NCBI GenBank assembly: GCA_015200345.1
Contig: CP054187.1
Location: 2,588,470-2,652,469 of the forward strand
Direction of reading: 5' to 3'
Length of the DNA stretch: 64,000 nt
DNA from: Planctomycetia bacterium
Lineage (GTDB): Bacteria; Planctomycetota; Phycisphaerae; UBA1845; UTPLA1
Positions within the stretch are counted from its first letter, which is position 1. Each line of letters begins with the position of its first letter. Below the pieces are notes generated by a model. That model made no database searches. It was not told the DNA's origin and saw only the letters and a list, made by a program, of their open reading frames with translations. The position numbers were made by a program, and so were the translations under genes. Below, piece after piece: positions 11,015-18,173 of this stretch.

Positions 11015-11190
11015 CCGCGCGGGCTGAAGCCCGCGGCTCGTTGAACGATTGCATAAACTGAAGCCCGCGGCTCGTTGAACGATCGCATAAACTGAAGCCC
11101 GCGGCTCGTTGAACGATCGCATAAACTGAAGCCCGCGGCTCGTTGAACGATTGCGTAGGCTGACGCGTGCGGCTCTTTGAACGGTCGCGC
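11015..11190 (+). repeat. Palindromic element plus 34-bp tandem array
   Basis: The array starts with a palindrome (cgcgggct-ga-agcccgcg, 11018-11035) and continues as 34-bp units at 11024, 11058, 11092 and 11126, with a decayed fifth unit from 11160 that runs almost to the ligase start codon. Each unit reads ctgaagcccgcggctcg followed by ttgaacgat[tc]gcataaa. The first 26 bases are almost identical (25 of 26) to the reverse complement of 40757-40782 inside the activase gene. There are no unique spacers, so it is not CRISPR. Confidence 0.85.
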
Positions 11191-11203
11191 TGGTTCGGCG
11201 ATA

Positions 11204-12802
11204 ATGCCCTTGATGACGCAAACGCTGTTTACGCTGTTGGAAGCTGCGGCGGCGCGGTACGGGGATCGGCCCGCGGTCTGTTACGAGGGCCGCACCCTTG
11301 GCTATGCGGCGTTGCTGGACGCGTCGAGCAGGCTGGCGGAGGCGCTGGCCGACAGCGGGGCGGGGCCGGGCGAGCAGGTGGCGTTCTGCTTTCGCAAGAG
11401 CATCGATGCGATCGTGACGATGTTCGCGCTGATTCGGACCGGCGCGTGCTACGTGCCGCTGGATCCGGCGTGGCCGGCGGAGCGCATGGCGATGATCTGC
11501 GAGGACGCGTCGATTCGGCTGTGGACGGGCAGCGGGCCGCCGGCGGCGGGCCTCGGCGGGATCGACCGGGCGATTTGTTCGAGCTTGGCGGGAGCGGGCA
11601 GCGCGTCGGGCAGCGGCACAACGGTTGACGCAGGGAGGGCGTCGGGTGGCGGATCGGGGAGTGTCTCAATAATGACACTTTCCGATGCGATGCAGGCGGC
11701 GCCGCCGGCGTGGGCCCCGCGTGAGCCGGCGGGGGGCATCGCCAATCTGCTGTTTACGTCCGGCTCGACGGGCCGGCCCAAGGGCGTGCGAATCACGACG
11801 TTGAGTCTGCTTCACTATTCGCAGTGGGTGGTGGACTTCTTCGGGCTGACGGCCGAGGATCGCGTGGCCAATCACGCGCCGTACAATTTTGACCTCTCGA
11901 CGCTGGACATTTTCGCGGCGGTGCGGGCCGGAGCGGCGATGGTGCCTGTGCCCGAGAAACTCAAGATGTTTCCCTATCAGATGGCGAAGTACATCGCCGA
12001 CGAGCGGATCACGACGTGGTACTCGGTGCCGTCGGCGCTCATCATGATGCAATTGCGCGGCAAGCTGCGCGAGCACGACTTGTCGGCTCTGCGGCACGTG
12101 ATCTTCGCCGGCGAAGTCATGCCCAAGCCGGCCTTGCAGGCGATCGCGGCTGAACTGCCGCCCGTTACGCTGACCAATCTGTACGGCCCGACGGAGACAA
12201 ATGTCTGTACGTACCATGCGTGCACGGCGGCGGATCTCGCCGACGACGGGCCGGTGCCGATCGGCAAGCCGATCTCCGACACGCGCGTGTGGATCGTGGA
12301 CGACGCGATGCGGCCTGTCCCGGCCGGTGACGCCGGTGAGTTGCTCGTCGCCGGGCCGACGGTGACGTCCGGGTATTTCGGCGACGCGGTGAAGACGGCC
12401 GAGCGATTGGTGCCTGCGCCGGATGGCGACGGCACGGCCTATCGCACGGGCGATCGCGTGCGAGCACGGGCCGACGGCGTGCTGATGTTCGAGGGGCGGA
12501 TCGATCGGATGATCAAGGCCCGCGGCCATCGCATCGAGCCGGGCGAGATCGAGGCCGCGCTGGCGAAGCACCCTGCGGTGAAAGAGTCGGCCGTCGTGCC
12601 GATTCCCGATCCGGTGTTCGGCAATCGGATCAAGGCATGCCTCGCGCCGCGTGACGGGGCATCGCTGGTGGAGGCCGACCTGGCGGCGTTCTGCCGGGCG
12701 CACCTGCCGCCCTATATGCTGCCCGATGTGTGGGCGTTTTATCCGTCGCTGCCGCGCACCGATCGCGAGAAGATAGATTTGCAGCAGTTGATGTCGACGT
12801 GA
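11204..12802 (+). CDS. Adenylate-forming ligase (amino-acid adenylation/DltA-like)
   Basis: A 532-residue ANL-superfamily enzyme. Core motifs are all present: 'LLFTSGSTGRPKGVRI' (P-loop), 'HAPYNFDLSTLDIF', 'TNLYGPTETNV' (A5), 'YRTGDRVRARADG' (A7), 'FEGRIDRMIKARGHRIEPGEIE' (A8) and the catalytic Lys region 'PRTDREKIDLQQL' at the end. Motif style and length resemble D-alanine:carrier ligases and free-standing NRPS A domains more than fatty acyl-CoA synthetases. It would activate a carboxylate with ATP and load it on the carrier protein encoded just upstream. No DltB/D or condensation domain is nearby. The start is uncertain: ATG 11204 and ATG 11213 are both possible and neither has a clear ribosome-binding site, because the repeat array intrudes. 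Confidence 0.85.
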   Translation: MPLMTQTLFTLLEAAAARYGDRPAVCYEGRTLGYAALLDASSRLAEALADSGAGPGEQVAFCFRKSIDAIVTMFALIRTGACYVPLDPAWPAERMAMICEDASIRLWTGSGPPAAGLGGIDRAICSSLAGAGSASGSGTTVDAGRASGGGSGSVSIMTLSDAMQAAPPAWAPREPAGGIANLLFTSGSTGRPKGVRITTLSLLHYSQWVVDFFGLTAEDRVANHAPYNFDLSTLDIFAAVRAGAAMVPVPEKLKMFPYQMAKYIADERITTWYSVPSALIMMQLRGKLREHDLSALRHVIFAGEVMPKPALQAIAAELPPVTLTNLYGPTETNVCTYHACTAADLADDGPVPIGKPISDTRVWIVDDAMRPVPAGDAGELLVAGPTVTSGYFGDAVKTAERLVPAPDGDGTAYRTGDRVRARADGVLMFEGRIDRMIKARGHRIEPGEIEAALAKHPAVKESAVVPIPDPVFGNRIKACLAPRDGASLVEADLAAFCRAHLPPYMLPDVWAFYPSLPRTDREKIDLQQLMST

Positions 12803-12845
12803 GGGCGCCGCGATTGGGAATCGTCATTCAGCGTGCAAAAAAACA

Positions 12846-12875
12846 AAAAGCCCCAGGAAAGTTCCCGGGGCTTTT
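12846..12875. terminator. Bidirectional terminator between the ligase gene and pnp
   Basis: aaaagcccc (12846-12854) pairs with ggggctttt (12867-12875), extended inward by gga/ttc-type pairs with one mismatch. The A- and T-runs on the two sides let it serve both convergent genes. Confidence 0.85.
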
Positions 12876-12961
12876 GAGTGGGATCGTTTGGGTGCGCCTC
12901 GCTGAATCGCTTCGCAAGCGCGTTGCGCTGAAAAACCGCGCGGGTGTGCCGTGGAGCGTGA

Positions 12962-15094
12962 CTACGCGCTGGTGACCGGCTCGCCCTTGGATTTCTCTTC
13001 GATCAGCACCGCCTTGCGCGAGAGCTTCACGCGGCCGGTGTCGTCGATCAGGATGACCTTCACGCGCATTTCGTCGCCGATCTTGCAGACATCGGTGACC
13101 TTCTGCACGTAGCCGTCGGAGAGCTCGCTGATGTGGCAGAGGCCGTCGAGACCGGGGGCCACTTCGATGAACGCGCCGAATTCCTTGATCGAGGTGACTC
13201 GACCGTTGTAGATTTTTCCGAGCTTGACGCCTTCGGCGATCTGTTCGATGGCTTCGTAGGCGGCGCGGGCCGAATCGGCGTTGACGCTGGAGATGAAGAC
13301 CGTGCCGTCGTCCTGGATGTCGATCGTGGCGCCGGTGTTGGCTTCGAGGGCTTTGATGCCCTTGCCGCCGGGTCCGATGATCTTGCCGATCTTGTCCTGG
13401 TGGACCTTGATGGAAAGCAATCGCGGCGCGTAGTTGCTGATGTCGGCACGCGGCGCGGGCAGGGCCTTGAGCATCTCTTTCAGAATTTTCAGGCGGGCCT
13501 TCTTGGCCAGCTCCAGCACTTCGACGATTTGCGCCTGGCTGATCTCGCGCGTTTTGAGATCGAGCTGCACGGCGGTGATGCCGACCTGGCTGCCCGCAAC
13601 CTTGAAATCCATATCGCCGAAGTGATCCTCCTCGCCCATGATGTCCACGAGCAATTTGTAGCGATTTTCGTCGTGCACCATGCCGATGCTGATGCCGGCG
13701 ACGGGATGACGGATCGGAACGCCGGCGTCCATCAGCGCGAGCGTTCCGCCGCAGACGCTGGCCATGCTGCTGGATCCGTTGGACTCCATGATGTCGCTGA
13801 CGAGTCGGATGGTGTACGGGAACTTGTCGGGCGTGGGGAGAACGGCCTGGAGGCTGCGCTCGGCGAGGTTGCCGTGGCCGATCTCGCGGCGGCTGACGGC
13901 GCCGATGCGCTTGGCCTCGCCGGTGCAGAACGGCGGAAAGTTGTAGTGCAGCATGAACTTTTTGCTGTACTCCTCGATCAGATCGTCGACCATCTGCTCA
14001 TCGCGGCTGGTGCCGAGCGTCGTGACGACCAGGGCCTGCGTCTCGCCGCGGGTGAAGAGCGCCGAGCCGTGCGTTCGCGGCAGAACGCCGACTTCGCAGG
14101 CGATCGGGCGAATGTCTTCAACGCCGCGGCCGTCGGATCGAACGCCTTCATCGAGCACACCCATGTGGAAGAGGCGCTCTTCGATTTTCTGCAGCTCGTT
14201 GATGACGTCATTCTTGGTGTAGAGCAGTTTTTTCGCCGCGGCTTCGTCCTCGGGAATGAGGGCGGCGATGACCTTGTCGTACACCGCCTTGACGCCGGCC
14301 TTGCGGTCTTCTTTCTTCGCGGCGCGGCGGGCGTTCTTGAGGTCAAACTGCTCGCAGAGTTTGGCGACCTTTTCGGGCAGCGTCGGGTCCTTCTCCGGCG
14401 GCGTCCAATCCTTGGCGCGGCCGACCTTCTGCCCCAGGTCCTGAATCATCGCGACGATTTTCTTCGCGTGCTCGTGGCCGAAGGCGATGGCGTCGGCGAC
14501 GTCCTTCTCGGGCAGCTCGTTGGCGGCGACTTCGATCATGTTGACGCCGTAGCGATGAACGGCGAGGACGACTTCGATGTCGCTGACGGCGCGCTCGGCG
14601 ATGGTGGGGTTGATGACCCATTGACCATCGACCCGGCCGACGCGGACGCCGGCAACGGGTCCGTCAAAGGGGATGTTGCTGACCATGAGCGCGGCGGACG
14701 CGCCGGACATGGCGAGCACGTCGGCGTCGTTCTCCTGGTCGGACGAGAGAACCATGCACTGGATCTGGACCTCGTTCATGAATCCATCGGGAAAGAGCGG
14801 GCGCAGCGGCCGATCGGTGAGCCGCATGGTGAGGATTTCCTTCTGGGTCGGCCGGGCTTCGCGTTTGAAGAAGCCGCCGGGGAACTTGCCCGCGGCGTAC
14901 ATTTTCTCGCGATAGTCGACCGTCAGAGGGAAGAAATCGACCCCCTCGCGCGGCTTATCCATGACGGCGGTGCACAGGACGACCGTGTCGCCGTAGGAGA
15001 CCGTGACCGCGCCGGAAGCCAGCTTGGCCAGCTTGCCGGTCTCAAACTTCATGATTCGTCCGCCGATTTCCGCTTCAACGCTGTGCATCGTCAT
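12962..15094 (-). CDS. pnp: Polyribonucleotide nucleotidyltransferase (PNPase)
   Basis: A 710-residue full-length PNPase. Two RNase PH domains ('YGDTVVLCTAVMDKPREGVDFFPLTVDYREK' region at the start and 'LFTRGETQALVVTTLG' with 'DIMESNGSSSMASVCGGTLALMDAG' in the second) flank the helical linker. KH ('IGKIIGPGGKGIKALEANTG', about 555-615) and S1 ('YNGRVTSIKEFGAFIEVAPGLDGL', about 620-690) domains follow. It degrades RNA phosphorolytically 3' to 5' as a trimer in the cytosol. It lies downstream of rpsO in the classical rpsO-pnp order, with 231 bases between them. Confidence 0.98.
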   Translation of the reverse strand: MTMHSVEAEIGGRIMKFETGKLAKLASGAVTVSYGDTVVLCTAVMDKPREGVDFFPLTVDYREKMYAAGKFPGGFFKREARPTQKEILTMRLTDRPLRPLFPDGFMNEVQIQCMVLSSDQENDADVLAMSGASAALMVSNIPFDGPVAGVRVGRVDGQWVINPTIAERAVSDIEVVLAVHRYGVNMIEVAANELPEKDVADAIAFGHEHAKKIVAMIQDLGQKVGRAKDWTPPEKDPTLPEKVAKLCEQFDLKNARRAAKKEDRKAGVKAVYDKVIAALIPEDEAAAKKLLYTKNDVINELQKIEERLFHMGVLDEGVRSDGRGVEDIRPIACEVGVLPRTHGSALFTRGETQALVVTTLGTSRDEQMVDDLIEEYSKKFMLHYNFPPFCTGEAKRIGAVSRREIGHGNLAERSLQAVLPTPDKFPYTIRLVSDIMESNGSSSMASVCGGTLALMDAGVPIRHPVAGISIGMVHDENRYKLLVDIMGEEDHFGDMDFKVAGSQVGITAVQLDLKTREISQAQIVEVLELAKKARLKILKEMLKALPAPRADISNYAPRLLSIKVHQDKIGKIIGPGGKGIKALEANTGATIDIQDDGTVFISSVNADSARAAYEAIEQIAEGVKLGKIYNGRVTSIKEFGAFIEVAPGLDGLCHISELSDGYVQKVTDVCKIGDEMRVKVILIDDTGRVKLSRKAVLIEEKSKGEPVTSA

Positions 15095-15325
15095 GGTGAG
15101 TTGCCTTTTCCTCTTGTCCGACGTTTTTATTGTCGATCTGTCTATTTTCTGGTTGGGCGCGGAAGCGCGGCGACCGCGTTCGGGCGGATGCGTCGGCGCG
15201 CAAGCAGCGCAGCACTCGGCGCGCAGGGGCCGATGCGGTTCCCAGCTTCCGGAATCGGCCGAACCCGGCCGACAAGAAATGGAAAGCGATGAGGAATGCG
15301 GAGCGCCGTCGCTCCGTCGTGCCGA

Positions 15326-15595
15326 CTACTTTCGCAGACCCAGTGTGTCAATGATCTTCTGATACCGCTCGCGGTCCGTACGCGCGAGGTACTTCTGCAG
15401 GCTTGAGCGCGCGCCGACCATCTTCAGCAAACCACGGCGCGAGTCGTGATCCTTGCGGTGCGTCTTGAGGTGTTCCGTCAGTTGCTCGATGCGGCTGGTC
15501 AACAGGGCGATCTGCACTTCCGGCGAGCCGGTGTCCTTCTCGTGGCGACGATGGTTGTGCACCAGTTGCGTCTTACTTTCAGCCGTCAATGACAT
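15326..15595 (-). CDS. rpsO: 30S ribosomal protein S15
   Basis: 89 residues, exact family length. The N-terminus '[36 protein letters not shown]' region and '[25 protein letters not shown]' are the universal S15 helices that bind 16S rRNA. It is followed by pnp on the same strand. In E. coli S15 represses its own translation through a leader pseudoknot; no such structure was worked out here. Confidence 0.98.
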   Translation of the reverse strand: MSLTAESKTQLVHNHRRHEKDTGSPEVQIALLTSRIEQLTEHLKTHRKDHDSRRGLLKMVGARSSLQKYLARTDRERYQKIIDTLGLRK

Positions 15596-15817
15596 GCCAG
15601 ATACAACTCCAGATTTCCATTCACCTTGCAGGGAAGACGACGGGCCGCAGGCCCCATGGGCTGGTTTCCGTTTCCGTCCTGTCCGTTTTTCAAGTACGCC
15701 CTTAACACGATAACCGCCCGGCGGTATTCCTGCAAGCGGGTGGGGGGAATCTTCAGAAAAAACGGGGGCCTGATCCGTCCTGTTCGGCTATAACGCGTTG
15801 ACAAGGCGGATATTACG

Positions 15818-16222
15818 CTACTCGGCCTCGATGAACTCGCCTCCCAGAAGCTTGCAGGCGGTCTCCAGCAGCTTATCAAGGCTGAAGGGCTTGCTAAGGT
15901 ATTCGTTCACACCCAAGTGACGGGCGTACAGCTCGTGCCGCTTGCCCTCGTTCGCCGTGATCATGATGACGTAGGGTCGCGTGTTGGTTTCGTGCCCCGG
16001 CTTGAGCATCTCCATCACAAGGAACCCGCTTCGTTTGGGCATCATCATGTCCAGCACGATGAGATCGGGATCGAAGCGCTTGGCGAAGTCGAGAGCCTTG
16101 TTGCCGTCGTTGGCGGTCGTCACCTTCGCTCCAGCTTGTTCGAAGGCGAGGCGAACGGTTGACAACACGTCGGGATCATCGTCGACGACGAGGATGGATC
16201 GACCTTCAAGTCTTGCCGGCAT
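15818..16222 (-). CDS. Single-domain response regulator (receiver only)
   Basis: 134 residues with a complete receiver fold: acidic pocket 'ILVVDDDPD' (Asp14-16), phosphoacceptor Asp58 in 'LIVLDMMMPKRSG', switch Thr in 'VIMITANE' and Lys in 'YLSKPFSLDKL'. There is no output domain, so it must act by protein contact or as a phosphorelay shuttle. No histidine kinase is adjacent. I chose ATG 16222 because GGGAG lies seven bases upstream; the frame stays open further 5' but without domain content. The gene is divergent from the esterase-like gene. Confidence 0.88.
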   Translation of the reverse strand: MPARLEGRSILVVDDDPDVLSTVRLAFEQAGAKVTTANDGNKALDFAKRFDPDLIVLDMMMPKRSGFLVMEMLKPGHETNTRPYVIMITANEGKRHELYARHLGVNEYLSKPFSLDKLLETACKLLGGEFIEAE

Positions 16223-16313
16223 GATGAAGCTCCCACCCCCGCACGGCGCTACCCGCTTGCGCCGAAGTTGTCCGTTGTTTCCTGAATTCGCTGAAAAAGT
16301 ATAGGATGGTCTC

Positions 16314-17399
16314 TTGCAACGAGCAACCCCGTTTCCAAGCATGGTCTCCTCAATGCCCGGTATCCTTTCGAGCCATTTGCCACGTTTCCGGGCCTTGCCG
16401 GGCCTCGGCCGACCCGTCTTGACCGCAGTCTGCATGGCGGCGCTACTGTTCACAGGTTCCGGATGCCCTTCGCTGGAGCCGCTGCCGACCAAGGCTGCCA
16501 TCACGGAACAGACCGAAGGCCGAACGCAGCAGCCGTATCTCCTTTATGTCCCAAGCCGCTACACCGATTCGCGCCCGTGGCCGCTGTTGATTCTGTGTCA
16601 CGGGACCTGGCCGTACGACACGCCGAAATTGCAGATGCAGGAGTGGGCGACGTTCTGCGAGACCAACGGGATCATCGTGGCGGCGCCGCAACTGGAAGGG
16701 ACGAAAGGGGACTTCCCGCCGCCGCCGGAAAAACAGATTGCCTTGCAGCAGCGGGACGAACAGACGATCCTCGGCGTCGTCGCGGCGATGAAGCAGCGTT
16801 ACCGCATCGCGGAGGAGCAGGTGTTCATGACCGGCTGGTCGGCCGGCGCGTTTTCGATTTTGTATACGGGGATCAGAAACTCCGATGTCTTTCGCGCGCT
16901 GGCGATTCGACAGGGTTCGTTTGACGCGCGATATTTTTCCGATATTCCGGAGGAACGATTCGATCCATGGCAGCCGATCAAGGTGATCTACGGCACGACC
17001 GATGTGCTTCGTGATCAGACGCTGGCCTGCATCGCGTGGCTTCGTGATCGGAAGATGTACGTTTCGTCTGAAGAGATAGCCGGCACGCATAGGCGGATCG
17101 AACCCGCAGTCGTCTGGCGCTACTTCAAAGAAGTGATGCGCGAACGGTTGTGGGTGCGGATTCGCGCGAGGCCGGTGGACGAGAACGATCCGTTGACGGT
17201 GCGATTTGAATTGGATGCGATCCCGGCGGTGACGCGGCAGCGGTGGTATTTTTCGGAGACCGACGATACGACCGAGGCGACGCCGGTGCGGACGTTCCCG
17301 CGGCCGGGCAAATACACGATCGCGGTGAACGTGACGTTGAAGAATCGCAAGAGCTACACGCGCACGCGGACGATTGAGGTCGGGCCGCCGCAGCGCTAA
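16314..17399 (+). CDS. Secreted alpha/beta-hydrolase (esterase-like) with C-terminal Ig/PKD-like domain
   Basis: A 361-residue exported protein. The N-terminal hydrophobic segment 'VLTAVCMAALLFTGSGC' ends in a Cys that may be a lipidation site, though the lipobox is not canonical. The hydrolase part has 'QPYLLYVPSRYTDSRPWPLLILCHG' (oxyanion side), nucleophile elbow 'GWSAGAFS', acidic 'VIYGTTDVL' and 'AGTHRR' as the likely His. The order fits feruloyl-esterase/PHB-depolymerase-like enzymes. The last 80 residues ('LDAIPAVTRQRWYFSETDD', 'RPGKYTIAVNVTLKN') read as a PKD-like beta domain. The start is uncertain: TTG 16314 has AGGA seven bases upstream, while ATGs at 16341 and 16353 lack a site. 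It overlaps the end of the next minus-strand gene by four bases. Confidence 0.75.
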   Translation: MQRATPFPSMVSSMPGILSSHLPRFRALPGLGRPVLTAVCMAALLFTGSGCPSLEPLPTKAAITEQTEGRTQQPYLLYVPSRYTDSRPWPLLILCHGTWPYDTPKLQMQEWATFCETNGIIVAAPQLEGTKGDFPPPPEKQIALQQRDEQTILGVVAAMKQRYRIAEEQVFMTGWSAGAFSILYTGIRNSDVFRALAIRQGSFDARYFSDIPEERFDPWQPIKVIYGTTDVLRDQTLACIAWLRDRKMYVSSEEIAGTHRRIEPAVVWRYFKEVMRERLWVRIRARPVDENDPLTVRFELDAIPAVTRQRWYFSETDDTTEATPVRTFPRPGKYTIAVNVTLKNRKSYTRTRTIEVGPPQR

Positions 17400-18124
17400 T
17401 CCTTCAGCGAGAACGGCGTGAAATCCGTCGCGCGGTCGTAGTAATCTTCGCCCTCGGCGCGTTTGACCGCGCCAACCACAAGGTACGTGATCGGCGTAAA
17501 GATCGCCTCGATGCCGACCTTGAACGCCCAGTTGAAGGCCATCACCCGCCACATGCTGTCGGCCCCGCTCCAGGTTCCGTAGAACGCGAGCGGGTAGAAG
17601 ATCGCACTGTCGACGCCCTGACCGGCAAAGGTCGATCCGATGGTGCGCATCCAGAGGAATCGTCCGCGCGTCCAGACTTTCATTTTCGCCAGGACGTAAC
17701 TGTTGACGAAATCGCCGGCCCAGAAGGCGATGATCGATGCCGTCACGATGCGCCAGCCGGGGCCGAAGACGGTTTCGATCGCCGGTTGGATCACGGCGTT
17801 GAACGGTTCCTTCGGATAGACCGGCAGGCGGATGACGACCTGCGACATGATGACGTAAAAGATCATCGCGCCGAAACCGGCCCAGATGACCTTGCGTGCG
17901 CGGGCGTAGCCGTATACCTCGGTGAGCACGTCGCCGAAGATGTAGGAGATGGGGAAGAAGATGTTTCCCGCGCCGAAGACGACGGCGCCGAGCAGGGGCA
18001 GGTGAAGTTCGCAGACCTTGCCCGGCCCGATCATGTTCGAGCAGAGCAGGACGGTGACGAAGGCCGCCATCAGCAAATCGTAATAGCGGTACGCGCGGCG
18101 CGGGGTGGCAGGCGAATCAGACAA
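17396..18124 (-). CDS. Queuosine precursor transporter (VUT/YhhQ family)
   Basis: A 242-residue membrane protein with about six helices. The family blocks are 'AAFVTVLLCSNMIGPGK', 'GAGNIFFPISYIFGDVLTEVYGYARARKVIW', 'ASIIAFWAGDFVNSYVLAKMK' and 'GSTFAGQGVDSAIFYPLAF'; the 'FGDVLTEVYGY' and 'GQGVDS' strings are characteristic. These proteins import preQ0/preQ1 or related deazaguanines for tRNA queuosine. I prefer TTG at 18124 because GGAG lies seven bases upstream; starting further 5' would overlap the M16 protease stop codon. No other queuosine gene is in the window. Confidence 0.88.
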   Translation of the reverse strand: MSDSPATPRRAYRYYDLLMAAFVTVLLCSNMIGPGKVCELHLPLLGAVVFGAGNIFFPISYIFGDVLTEVYGYARARKVIWAGFGAMIFYVIMSQVVIRLPVYPKEPFNAVIQPAIETVFGPGWRIVTASIIAFWAGDFVNSYVLAKMKVWTRGRFLWMRTIGSTFAGQGVDSAIFYPLAFYGTWSGADSMWRVMAFNWAFKVGIEAIFTPITYLVVGAVKRAEGEDYYDRATDFTPFSLKD

Positions 18125-18173
18125 ATGACGACTCCATGCAAGCGGCAGTCGCGGCTCGGATCTGCGGCGGATG

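Noticed and set aside
11024..11160. Possible CRISPR array
   Set aside because: Units are contiguous 34-mers without unique spacers, and no cas genes are present.
13133..15292. 719-residue open frame antisense to pnp
   Set aside because: Shadow of GC-rich codon usage; pnp on the other strand is certain.
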